Part shown: piece by piece, positions 45,095-53,826 of the stretch
Layout: each line of letters starts with the position of its first letter
How positions within the stretch are numbered: position 1 is the first letter of the stretch
Assembly: GCA_944323245.1 (NCBI GenBank)
Contig: CALURT010000005.1
Location: forward strand, 1-64,000
Reading direction: 5' to 3'
Source of the DNA: an uncultured Bacteroidales bacterium
Lineage (GTDB): Bacteria; Bacteroidota; Bacteroidia; Bacteroidales; UBA932
DNA: 64,000 nucleotides
The notes under the pieces: model-generated
What the model was told of the DNA's origin: nothing
The model's database searches: none
What the model saw: the letters and a program-made list of their open reading frames with translations, nothing else
Position numbers and translations under genes: made by a program

Positions 45095-45718
45095 ATGAAG
45101 AAACTTTTGACAATTTTTGCCATGGCAATGTCAGTCATTGTCATAGCTTCGTGCGGCTCTTCAAAGAAGGCGGCGTCATCCTCATTAGGCGTTCAGGATG
45201 ACAAATCCCCAGCAGAATTGTATGCATTGGACGCTCCTGATAATGTTCAGAGGGCATTCGCTTCCTACAACGATTTCGATCCTACCGTTGCCATCCGCGG
45301 CGCTGCAGCATTGGCCCGCGGCGAACTTGCTTCCCAGATCGGAACCATAGTCAACAATGCCATCGAGATTTATCGCGGCAAGCACATGCAGAACGTTACT
45401 GACGGAGAGCAGATGCGCCAGATTGCCGAGGGCGGCGGAGAAGCCGGAGATGAAGTAAGGGCTGCTTCCGAAGAACTCGTTCAGGGCAGCAAGATTGTCA
45501 AGAGCGATACATATCTGCAGAAAGACGGCACAAGGACAGCTTGGGTCTGCGTTGAAATCGATGTGGAAATGATTATGGAAAACGTTGCCAACAACGCCAA
45601 GCTCATGCACCTGATTTCAGAGCAGGACAAGGAAATGATCGAACAGGAAAAGGCCGAGTTCGAGGAGTCCATGGAAGAAGCTTTTGAAAGATACAGAAAG
45701 ATGAGAGGCAGGGAATAG
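45095..45718 (+). CDS. LPP20-like lipoprotein
   Basis: A 207-residue lipoprotein with signal peptide and lipobox-like VIASC (Cys20), then a low-complexity Ser/Lys stretch. The body (IRGAAALARGELASQIGTIV ... EIDVEMIMENVANNAKL) has the pattern of LPP20-family proteins, in which an N-terminal helix of the type AxxxARxxL is followed by alternating strands. The C-terminus is a charged helix rich in Glu and Arg. It is the first gene of the four-gene operon and is followed after 5 bases by a larger LPP20-like protein. Role unknown; periplasmic face of an envelope membrane. Confidence 0.8.
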   Translation: MKKLLTIFAMAMSVIVIASCGSSKKAASSSLGVQDDKSPAELYALDAPDNVQRAFASYNDFDPTVAIRGAAALARGELASQIGTIVNNAIEIYRGKHMQNVTDGEQMRQIAEGGGEAGDEVRAASEELVQGSKIVKSDTYLQKDGTRTAWVCVEIDVEMIMENVANNAKLMHLISEQDKEMIEQEKAEFEESMEEAFERYRKMRGRE

Positions 45719-45723
45719 GGATT

Positions 45724-47604
45724 ATGTCATTGACTAAAACAGTCATTTTATCGTTCCTTTCTCTTTTTGCCGGAACAGCTGCGATTGCCCAGACTTATGA
45801 ACAAGTGGTGGGCAGTCGTGGTTTTTATATCTATGCCGAAGGGACAGGGGCATCTTTCAGGGAGGCCGACAATGCAGCCCTTGCCCAGATTTCCGATCAG
45901 ATAGCTGTCGAAGTGCGCTCGAACCTTTCCGTAGCCCAGACACGGCAGAAGGAAAACAAGGACTATACTGCCACGACCACTTTCGAATCTGTGGTTGACA
46001 CCTATTCGCAGGCCACCCTGACCATGTGCCAGAGAATCGTGGTCAAGAACGGCCCCAAGGAATACAGGATATTGAGGTTCATTCCGAAATCCGAAATCGA
46101 GAGGGTGTTTGCCGCCCGTGAGGACAAGGTCCGTGAGATGGCCAGGATAGCAGAACGTGCGGAAGCGGAACTGAAGCTCGGCGACGCGTTGAGGTATTAT
46201 TACTGGGCCCAGATTCTTACGACGACCCTGCGTTATCCGAACGAGGCTTATTACAATGATTCAGAAGGAGCGGACCAGCAGCTTTCCGTATGGCTTCCGA
46301 TGAAGATAAATTCCATATTGGAAGGTATCGAAATCGCGTTCGACGGATTCAGCGACAAGGCCGGGATGTACGGGAAACTGAGTTTTACCTACGGCGGACG
46401 GCCGGTTTCGAACCTTGACTATACATATTGGGACGGTTTCGACTGGAGTTATGTCTGCTCGGCGAAAGACGGTATGGGATTCTTCGAGCTCAGGGCCAAT
46501 TCTTCCGTTCCGTCCATCAATGTCAAGATTGAGTATTCGTATGATTATGAAGCACATATTGACAAGGAAATTGAGCCGATAATAGCCGCTGTCGATCCCA
46601 TAAACTATACGTCCGCCTATCACAACAATATTTTCCTGAAAGCCCGTCAGGGAAGACCGGACAGGCAATTGCCCGCTAACGGCACTGCTTCGGCAAACAA
46701 AGTGAAAGTGGAGCAGTCCGTAGCAAGGCCGACAGAATCTTTCGGCAATACTTCTTCCGTGTCTTCGCTGTCCTTTGCAGAGACCTCCGATGAGAAATAC
46801 TATCAGGAAACGGTGGAAAGCATAGTGGACGACATTGCCTCGGGAAACTATGACGGTGCGTCACAGTATTTTACCGACGAAGGCTATGACATTTTCACGA
46901 GACTGATACATTACGGAAACGCAAGGATTCTCGAAGACAAGGCTCCGGAATGCCTTACTTTCAACGGCGAGGTCTTCTGCCGCAGCATCCCGATGAGTTT
47001 CTCTTTCCGGAACAACCAGGTCAGGTTCGTCGAAGACGTGGTTTTCACTTTCAACCCCGACAGGAAGATATCCAACATAAGTTTCGCCCTTGAAGACGTT
47101 ACCCTGAACGACATCTTGAGCAAGTCCAAGTGGGAGGACAGTGCGAAGATGGTCCTTATAGACTTCCTTGAGAACTACAAGACGGCTTTTGCATTGAAAC
47201 GTCTTGATTATCTTGAGAGTATCTTTTCCGATGACGCACTTATCATCACCGGAAGGGTTGTCAGGCGGGCCAACGTGGAGAACAGGATTCAGGGAAGTGC
47301 CGAGTACGTGGAATACAACAGACAGACTAAAGCCGAATATATCAATAACTTGCGATACAGTTTCGGAAGCAAGGAGTATATAAACATAAGATTTTCCAAT
47401 ATGGAAATTCTGAAAATGGGAAAAGGGGACTCGATTTACAGCATTCAGATCAAACAGGACTATTATTCGTCGAATTACGGCGATACCGGCTATCTTTTCC
47501 TGTTGGTCGATGCGAGCGATTACAAGCGTCCTGTCATCCATGTGAGGACATGGCAGCCAAAACCGGACCCTGAATTCGGAATTTTCGGACCTTATAATTT
47601 CTGA
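45724..47604 (+). CDS. Large secreted LPP20-like protein with C-terminal NTF2-like region
   Basis: This 626-residue protein has a signal peptide ending AAIAQTYE. Residues about 30-140 look LPP20-like (GFYIYAEGTGASFREADNAALAQIS), then a helical segment IERAEAELKLGDALRYYYWAQIL. The last 150 residues (SAKMVLIDFLENYKTAFALKRLDYLESIFSDDAL-type pattern followed by strands IRFSNMEILK and YSIQIKQDYYSSNYGDTGYLF) resemble an NTF2/SnoaL-like fold of the kind seen in Bacteroidetes lipoprotein operons. The middle (about residues 225-420) is unassigned. The start and stop sit within 5 and 3 bases of its neighbours. Confidence 0.75.
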   Translation: MSLTKTVILSFLSLFAGTAAIAQTYEQVVGSRGFYIYAEGTGASFREADNAALAQISDQIAVEVRSNLSVAQTRQKENKDYTATTTFESVVDTYSQATLTMCQRIVVKNGPKEYRILRFIPKSEIERVFAAREDKVREMARIAERAEAELKLGDALRYYYWAQILTTTLRYPNEAYYNDSEGADQQLSVWLPMKINSILEGIEIAFDGFSDKAGMYGKLSFTYGGRPVSNLDYTYWDGFDWSYVCSAKDGMGFFELRANSSVPSINVKIEYSYDYEAHIDKEIEPIIAAVDPINYTSAYHNNIFLKARQGRPDRQLPANGTASANKVKVEQSVARPTESFGNTSSVSSLSFAETSDEKYYQETVESIVDDIASGNYDGASQYFTDEGYDIFTRLIHYGNARILEDKAPECLTFNGEVFCRSIPMSFSFRNNQVRFVEDVVFTFNPDRKISNISFALEDVTLNDILSKSKWEDSAKMVLIDFLENYKTAFALKRLDYLESIFSDDALIITGRVVRRANVENRIQGSAEYVEYNRQTKAEYINNLRYSFGSKEYINIRFSNMEILKMGKGDSIYSIQIKQDYYSSNYGDTGYLFLLVDASDYKRPVIHVRTWQPKPDPEFGIFGPYNF

Positions 47605-47607
47605 CCG

Positions 47608-50262
47608 ATGAGACGCAGTGCCATTCTATTGTTCTTTCTTTTGATTCTTCAGATGCCGTCATTGGCGCAGAATCTCACGATGAGCCTTAAAGGTGAGGTC
47701 ACATCGCATGCGACTGACCTCGATGCCAAGACTTATTATCCGGTTCTCGACCAGAACGACAATCTGTGCGCACTTATAAAGGTGACTGTTACGAACCCCT
47801 TGAAGAACCCGCTTTCCCTGAGCGTGGGAGGGCTGTCCGTAATCAAAAGGGAGGAAAAGGAAGACGGCGAGATATGGTTTTACGTCCCGGCGCAGGTCAA
47901 GAATCTCCATTTCTCCTGCCTCGGCTATTCGAGGATGCCGGCTGTTCCGGTCAACTTGAAAGCCGGAACAGTGTACCGGCTTACGATTGCCTCGGATGCA
48001 GTATTCACGACCGTCACTACGGCCAAGGTTAATTCCAATTTCCTGAAAATGCAGGTTACTCCGCCGGATGCAGTCATCCGCCTCGGAGAGACCAAAAACT
48101 ATGAAATCACGAGCGAAATGCTTGTGGAAGGGAATTTCGTCCGCAAACTCGATTACGGCACCTACTATTACCGTATCGAGCACAGTCTGTACGAGCCCAA
48201 GGAAGGAACGGTCACTGTAAGTGTGAGCAACCGGCCGGTCGTAGTGAATCTTGCCCCGGCATACAATACCGTCACCGTAACTTCGACTCCTGAAAACGGC
48301 GCAAGCGTGTTCATAGACGATGAATTCAAGGGAAACACACCTCTTACCCTCAACGAGAAGCTGAAAAAGGGTGAGCGCAGGATAAGGCTGATGCACAAGG
48401 ACTACCACCAGTATGATGGCACGATAACCCTGAGCGGAGACGGTTCCCGCAGGTCCGTGACCATAGACTTGTCTCCGCAGTATGGTACGGTGACCTGCAA
48501 GTCCGAAGATCCTTCGGCCGAAATATGGGTGGACCAGGACTACAAGGGACTCGGTTCGTGGACAGGACGGCTGTCAAGCAACATGACGCATGTGTTGGAG
48601 GCGAGAAAGGCCAACCATCAGTCCCAGAGCAAATCGTTTTCGGTAGAGGACGGACAGGTGATGTCCGAATCGGTAGGCGCACCTGTGCCTTTATATGCAT
48701 CTCTGAGTGTCGTTACCGACCCTCTGATGTCCAAAGTGTACATCGACGGCAAGTTTGCCGGAGATGCCCCTCTTCTCACGCAGGTGCTTATGGGCGAGCA
48801 TAAGCTGATGGTGACCCATGACGGCTACGTCTCCGATGAAAGGATTGTGACCTTGGCCCACAATGAAGAAAAGGAAGTCACGGTGACCTTGTCGGAAAGC
48901 CGGGTGTATGTCCCGGTTACCGTCACGACTGATTCCGATGCGGACATATACGTGGACGGGGAGAGGAAAACATACGGCAAAGGCATATGGACAGGGCAGT
49001 TGTCCGAAGGAGTGCATACCTTTACCTCCACGAAGTCTTATCATAACGACGGACGTCTTACGTACACCGTAAAGGGCCCTTCGAGGGTGAAGGTGACGAT
49101 ACCGTCCCCAACGCCGCAGAAAGCCAATATCAATGTCAGGGCAAACATGCCCGGAGTCAGCGTCTATGTCGACGATTCATACGTCGGCAGGGCTCCGTAT
49201 TCCGGTCAGGTCAATGCCGGGGAGAGGAAAATATCAGTCACCAAAAGCAAGTTCAGGGCTCTGAACAGTCCTGAGACGGTAGTCTTGAATGCCAACGAGA
49301 CCGAATATCTGAATTTCGAGATGAAAAAGGACTGGTCGCAGTCGTGGCTGCTCGGACCTCAGAAATGGTGTACCAATTTCGGTGAGCTCCAGTACGGCTT
49401 GGGCATTCCGGACGACGACGACGAAGGCGTGACCCATTATGCCGGATTGGAATACAGTTACGTAAGTACGGGATTGGGATTCCGGGCGTCCGCAATGTAC
49501 GGAGTCAATTCGGGAGAGATATTGGGTACAGTCGGTCCTGCTTTCAGGATTACTCCGAGCTATTCCGATCTTGACCTGCAGTTCTATGCCGGTATCGGAG
49601 GCGGTTATGTACCGTTTGACGGATTCTCTTCCGAGACAGGGAGAGGAGGGAAATTCTCCATGGCATACGATGCCGGTTTCCGTTTCGCTTTCGAACATCC
49701 GAACCTCGACTATTTCTGCTGGTACAGTTTTTCAGCCGGAGCCAAGTATTTCAATCATAAGATAATCCCGACATTCGGCGTGAGCCTTTTCCCGGGAGGG
49801 ATCTTCAGGTCAGACGGACTTTATGAGGAGCAGTATGACTTTTCCCGTACATTCCTCGACTGCGTCTTCGGCTTCGGAACGATGCGTGACACTTATCATT
49901 TCGGGCTTACTTTCGCCCATGTCAAGACGAGGATAGGATACTATACCACGGTGATGTATGAATTGGACGACATCGGTTCGCTTGCAGTAGGCCCGGTTTT
50001 CAGACTTACAGGCGATTCCTCGTTCCTCGACCTGCAGCTCTACGGAGGAATAGGGCTCAATGCAAGTTCATATTACGGCACGTCCTTCCTCGGCGATACC
50101 GGCTTCCGTTTCAGCTGGAGGAGCCATTCCGGTCTCGGACTGTGGAACTTCAATCTCGGATGCATGTTTTTCGGAGATGAGGTCGTGCCTACCATAGGTG
50201 TCGGTCTCGGCATTTCCTTGGTGGCTCTTGCCGGTCTTGCCGGCGCAGTAGCCGCCATGTAA
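47608..50262 (+). CDS. Multi-PEGA-repeat protein with C-terminal outer-membrane-like barrel domain
   Basis: An 884-residue protein with signal peptide (MPSLAQN), the same N-terminal domain as the protein at 35854 (MSLKGEVTSHATDLDAKTYY), about five PEGA repeats up to residue 590 (for example GASVFIDDEFKGNTPLTL, SKVYIDGKFAGDAPLL, VSVYVDDSYVGRAPYSG), and a tail of about 290 residues rich in Gly/Tyr/Phe strands. The tail contains two similar halves (SVGPAFRITPSYSDLDLQFYAGIG and LAVGPVFRLTGDSSFLDLQLYGGIG), suggesting an internal duplication. PEGA repeats are often wall- or surface-associated. Function unknown; it may be an outer-membrane anchor for the operon. Confidence 0.83.
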   Translation: MRRSAILLFFLLILQMPSLAQNLTMSLKGEVTSHATDLDAKTYYPVLDQNDNLCALIKVTVTNPLKNPLSLSVGGLSVIKREEKEDGEIWFYVPAQVKNLHFSCLGYSRMPAVPVNLKAGTVYRLTIASDAVFTTVTTAKVNSNFLKMQVTPPDAVIRLGETKNYEITSEMLVEGNFVRKLDYGTYYYRIEHSLYEPKEGTVTVSVSNRPVVVNLAPAYNTVTVTSTPENGASVFIDDEFKGNTPLTLNEKLKKGERRIRLMHKDYHQYDGTITLSGDGSRRSVTIDLSPQYGTVTCKSEDPSAEIWVDQDYKGLGSWTGRLSSNMTHVLEARKANHQSQSKSFSVEDGQVMSESVGAPVPLYASLSVVTDPLMSKVYIDGKFAGDAPLLTQVLMGEHKLMVTHDGYVSDERIVTLAHNEEKEVTVTLSESRVYVPVTVTTDSDADIYVDGERKTYGKGIWTGQLSEGVHTFTSTKSYHNDGRLTYTVKGPSRVKVTIPSPTPQKANINVRANMPGVSVYVDDSYVGRAPYSGQVNAGERKISVTKSKFRALNSPETVVLNANETEYLNFEMKKDWSQSWLLGPQKWCTNFGELQYGLGIPDDDDEGVTHYAGLEYSYVSTGLGFRASAMYGVNSGEILGTVGPAFRITPSYSDLDLQFYAGIGGGYVPFDGFSSETGRGGKFSMAYDAGFRFAFEHPNLDYFCWYSFSAGAKYFNHKIIPTFGVSLFPGGIFRSDGLYEEQYDFSRTFLDCVFGFGTMRDTYHFGLTFAHVKTRIGYYTTVMYELDDIGSLAVGPVFRLTGDSSFLDLQLYGGIGLNASSYYGTSFLGDTGFRFSWRSHSGLGLWNFNLGCMFFGDEVVPTIGVGLGISLVALAGLAGAVAAM

Positions 50263-50296
50263 TATTGTATCGAACGGTCTTAAAAATATCGGAATT

Positions 50297-51871
50297 ATGA
50301 AATCACGTATTGCAATATGCGTTTTGCTGCTTTTTTCCGTCATCCTTTACGGTCAGAACAAGAAAAGCTATGACCGTCTGAAAGAAAAGGCGGAGAAGAA
50401 ATTCGAGAAATTCGAAGACAGGAAGTTTGGAAAATACGACCGGTTCAAGGCCAAGGCATATTACAGGTTCGAACGTTTCAGAGCCAAGGCCAACGAAAGA
50501 TATGCCGAGTTCATGGCCAAGGCGTGGAGCAAATACGATCCGCTTCCTCCGATGGAAAGACCGATAGAACCGAAACCTGTCATACCTCCGGTCTATATTC
50601 CCGAGGGAGATGAAATGGACTTGGATATTCCGGACTATGAGATTCCGTTCGAGGAAATCGACCTTGGTTCGGGATCTTTGACGGCTCCTGATCCGATGAT
50701 AGTTCCTGATGACGGGCCCGATGTCCCTCAGCCGCCTGCTCCCGAGCCCGAACCTGTAAGACCGGAGGATGTTCCCGTGAGTCCGGAAACGGACGAAGCC
50801 ATTTACTTCGACTATTACGGTTCGACATGCAGTGTTCCGGCTGCTTCCGAATTCAGGTTCAGCCTTCAGGACATATCCGAGCCGGTACTTTCCGCCGCAT
50901 GGATGGAAGTTTCCGACGGCAGGTTCAACGGCATGCTTTCAGGATGTCTGACGGCAAGACGGGATATGAACCTGTGTGACTGGGCCTATATGAAATATGT
51001 CGAAAAGGTGACAGATACCTACCTCATGGATGACAACGCAAAGGTATTCCTGCAGCATTACATCCTGACGCAGTCGGGTTACAAGACGAGATTGGCACGG
51101 CCGGAATACGGTACCGAACTTAAACTTCTTGTAGCATTTGATGAGATTGCATACGATTTCGTCTATATCCAGCTCGGGAACGACAAGTTCTATGTCATCG
51201 ACAAGGACGGCTCCTGCGACAGCTATTACGTGTATGATGCGCCTTTCGAAAATGAATATTCCATGTCGTTGGAAGCCTCCCGTCCTGTCATAAGGGATGT
51301 TCCGACGGATTACAGGACTTTGGCATCTGAGATGTATCCGTCAGCCAATGCGAGCGTCCGCACCAACTCCAATCTGATAGAGTTTTACAATGACTATCCG
51401 GTCAATTCCAACTGGAATCTTTATGCCAACGCTTCCTTGAGTGAAGAAGCCAGGTCGACGCTTTATCCGTCCCTCAGAAAGGCCATTGCAGGCAAGTCTG
51501 ACTATGAAGCCGTGGAAATACTGTTGAATTTCGTCCAGACGTCACTCGAGTACATGACCGATGACGAGCAGTTCGGTTATGAGCGTCCGCTTTTCCCTGA
51601 CGAGAGTCTTTATTATCCGTATTGCGACTGCGAGGACAGGTCCATCCTTTTTTCCGTGCTTGTCCGTGAATTGGTCGGCCTGGATGTAGTGCTGCTTTAT
51701 TATCCGGGGCATCTTGCGACGGCAGTATGCTTCAATTCGGATGTCAGCGGCGATTACCTTACGGTGGGAGGCCGCAAATATGTTGTCTGCGACCCTACGT
51801 ACATCAATGCCAACGTAGGAATGACAATGCCGCAGTATAAAGGCGTAAAAGCTGAAGTAGTAAGGCTATAG
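50297..51871 (+). CDS. Secreted protein with coiled-coil, proline-rich linker and transglutaminase-like domain
   Basis: The 524-residue protein has a signal peptide ending LYGQNK, then a highly basic and acidic helical stretch with a repeated F-x-x-K/A pattern (FEKFEDRKFGKYDRFKAK; about residues 20-80), a Pro/Glu/Asp-rich linker (about residues 85-165) and a C-terminal globular part. In it a possible catalytic triad is visible: Cys445 in YCDCEDRS, His472 in YPGHLATA and Asp499 in VVCDPTY, the order found in transglutaminase-like cysteine enzymes. Such domains act as proteases, amidases or cross-linking enzymes. It is the last gene of the four-gene operon. Catalytic activity is inference. Confidence 0.8.
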   Translation: MKSRIAICVLLLFSVILYGQNKKSYDRLKEKAEKKFEKFEDRKFGKYDRFKAKAYYRFERFRAKANERYAEFMAKAWSKYDPLPPMERPIEPKPVIPPVYIPEGDEMDLDIPDYEIPFEEIDLGSGSLTAPDPMIVPDDGPDVPQPPAPEPEPVRPEDVPVSPETDEAIYFDYYGSTCSVPAASEFRFSLQDISEPVLSAAWMEVSDGRFNGMLSGCLTARRDMNLCDWAYMKYVEKVTDTYLMDDNAKVFLQHYILTQSGYKTRLARPEYGTELKLLVAFDEIAYDFVYIQLGNDKFYVIDKDGSCDSYYVYDAPFENEYSMSLEASRPVIRDVPTDYRTLASEMYPSANASVRTNSNLIEFYNDYPVNSNWNLYANASLSEEARSTLYPSLRKAIAGKSDYEAVEILLNFVQTSLEYMTDDEQFGYERPLFPDESLYYPYCDCEDRSILFSVLVRELVGLDVVLLYYPGHLATAVCFNSDVSGDYLTVGGRKYVVCDPTYINANVGMTMPQYKGVKAEVVRL

Positions 51872-51883
51872 GCCCTACCACTT

Positions 51884-51911
51884 CAGGTTACAGGCCGACA
51901 GGTTACAGGCC
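51884..51911. repeat. 15-base tandem duplication at the nuclease stop codon
   Basis: CAGGTTACAGGCC occurs twice, at 51884-51896 and 51899-51911, with a 15-base period. On the minus strand it duplicates the last codons and stop of the nuclease gene, giving a second in-frame stop. Confidence 0.6.
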
Positions 51912-53747
51912 CCAGTCATTCAGGTCATAGGTAGCGGTGACTTCGTCCGGGACTCCAGGGAAGAACTCGAATTCGTTGCCGGTGAGTCTCTCGATCTCGT
52001 CGACGCTGTATGCGAAGTCCGCAACGTTACCTCCGGACCGCTCTCCTTCTCCGGTTACATCCTGCGGCAGCCAGAATCCTATGGCCATAAGTTCATCCGC
52101 ACTGCAGTCATAGACGGATCTGCCGGTATTTCCGGACTTGGTCCTGAGGTATATCTTGAATATATGGGTAGGGACGACGCATTCTTTCGAAAGATCGGAC
52201 TTAATGTCCCAAGAGCAGGCGTCCCATGTTGTCCAGTTGTCGTCTCCGTAATAGCATCCCGATACTACATAGACGGTATCGCTGCATGTCCACGAGCCTG
52301 TCAGAAGGCTTTCCAGTTCAGAATGGACATCCGGATAAAGCAGTTCCTCCGGAGCTATGTTGGTAGGGTAGAAGGTCTGTATGTTGATTTTTTCTCCGGC
52401 TCCTCGTCTGTCGTCCGAGCGCAGAAGGTGTCCGCGTGTGAAGTTGCGGCCGTCAGGCATCTGCATCCAGTATTGGTACAGGTCTTCCACGTAAGGCCAG
52501 TTGCCGTAGTCCTGTCCGAAAATTATGGATTGTTCCAAAAGTGACATTTCAGGGTCGGGTTGCCACGGGTCCGGAGTCGTCCTTCCGCGGCCTTCCCTGT
52601 AAATCGGATGGCAAGGATAGGCCACCCACACCGGATTGTGCCTGCGGGTATCGTAGCATGCCGAGTAATTCCTCACCTCCTGATGCGAGGATACGGTGGT
52701 GGTGCTGTGGTAAATGAATTTATAGTCCGGATTGGCAGACAGGGAAGCCGGGAGTTCGGCCCAAGGCCTGCCTTCTGCGGACGAGCCTCCGTATTCCACG
52801 GTCTGTGAAGCGGTTTCCGCCACTGTAAGCTTCAGATCATCCACGCGTACACCGCTGGCATTCGCTTTCATGATGAAATTCACGGTTGACGGCGTACCGC
52901 CTTCTATTCTGAAAGAGGTGGTGGCGAGATACCATGTGCCGTATTTCTGCACCTCGAAATCGAGTTCGTTGGTGCGGCCCGACTTTCCGTCGAAATCCAC
53001 GTAAAGGTTCATGGTGCTACCCGGAGTGAAAGTGCTGTTCTGAGGCGGAACCACGCCGAATGTCAATTCTAAGCATTCCTGGCCCGGCTTCAATGCTATG
53101 TCGTGGACGACAAGGTGGGCATCTGCGTTGTTTCCGAAATTGAACGCGTTCTTTCCGGAAGCGTCAGGATATCCGGTGGATGTGAAGTTGTTGCGTATGC
53201 TGACCGTCTGTCCGGTATAGTAGACATCGGCCGCCCCTTCGCCTTCGGCATTGATGTATCCGTCCCATTGATCTATGTAGACGGCACTGCTGCTGTATGT
53301 GGCGGCATCCAGATTGTCCTTGTATATGATGACTTCGGCAGGCGGAGGCACAATTTCCTCTTCACTGCTTGTCACGTTGACAGTCACCGATTTCTGCGTA
53401 TCGGAAGAGAATCTTTTGTTTGTGGTGACCGTTATCTTCCCGGTCCCGCCGGGAGTCATATCCGTCACTGTCACAACCGTTTCTCCGGCCTGACCCTTTT
53501 CAGGCTCGAAAACGAGGCCTTCGGTGTCTGACCCGGCTGTCCATGTAACGTTTGAAAAGACAGTGAACGTATTGTCCTCGGGTTCGTCGGGATTATATGT
53601 TATGTTTTCGGAAGATACCGAGAGTTCGATATCGGATGCCGCGGTGTTTCCGTCTCCTCCGTCTGGCTCGACGGGAGCGGTCTCGCATCGGCAAAGCACT
53701 ACCGTCATGGCGAGCAGGGCGGGAAATCTTGAATGATGCATTTTCAT
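51903..53747 (-). CDS. Secreted lipoprotein DNA/RNA non-specific endonuclease with BACON-like and beta-sandwich domains
   Basis: A 614-residue protein with a signal peptide and lipobox-like end VVLCRC (Cys21), a BACON/Ig-like domain (about residues 40-130, FTVFSNVTWTAGSDTEG), a beta-sandwich (about residues 135-310) and a C-terminal NUC1-type nuclease. The nuclease motif is TRGHLLRSDDR at 437-447 with the general base His440 and FYPTNIAP downstream; the canonical form is DRGH, so the first acid is replaced by Thr. It probably digests extracellular nucleic acid at the cell surface. It is transcribed alone from the box at 53783-53790. Confidence 0.88.
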   Translation of the reverse strand: MKMHHSRFPALLAMTVVLCRCETAPVEPDGGDGNTAASDIELSVSSENITYNPDEPEDNTFTVFSNVTWTAGSDTEGLVFEPEKGQAGETVVTVTDMTPGGTGKITVTTNKRFSSDTQKSVTVNVTSSEEEIVPPPAEVIIYKDNLDAATYSSSAVYIDQWDGYINAEGEGAADVYYTGQTVSIRNNFTSTGYPDASGKNAFNFGNNADAHLVVHDIALKPGQECLELTFGVVPPQNSTFTPGSTMNLYVDFDGKSGRTNELDFEVQKYGTWYLATTSFRIEGGTPSTVNFIMKANASGVRVDDLKLTVAETASQTVEYGGSSAEGRPWAELPASLSANPDYKFIYHSTTTVSSHQEVRNYSACYDTRRHNPVWVAYPCHPIYREGRGRTTPDPWQPDPEMSLLEQSIIFGQDYGNWPYVEDLYQYWMQMPDGRNFTRGHLLRSDDRRGAGEKINIQTFYPTNIAPEELLYPDVHSELESLLTGSWTCSDTVYVVSGCYYGDDNWTTWDACSWDIKSDLSKECVVPTHIFKIYLRTKSGNTGRSVYDCSADELMAIGFWLPQDVTGEGERSGGNVADFAYSVDEIERLTGNEFEFFPGVPDEVTATYDLNDWGL

Positions 53748-53782
53748 GATTGTTATTGATTATTGATGCACACTACAAGTTA

Positions 53783-53790
53783 CAAAATTA
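53783..53790 (-). promoter_or_regulatory. -7 box for the secreted nuclease
   Basis: Minus-strand TAATTTTG, an exact consensus match, 35 bases before the nuclease ATG. Confidence 0.5.
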
Positions 53791-53802
53791 AATAAAATGA
53801 AG

Positions 53803-53810
53803 TATTTTTG
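53803..53810 (+). promoter_or_regulatory. -7 box for the NhaC-like gene
   Basis: TATTTTTG, an exact consensus match, lies inside the longest possible reading frame; it supports the internal start at 53827. Confidence 0.5.
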
Positions 53811-53826
53811 CAAACGCTGTCAGAAT

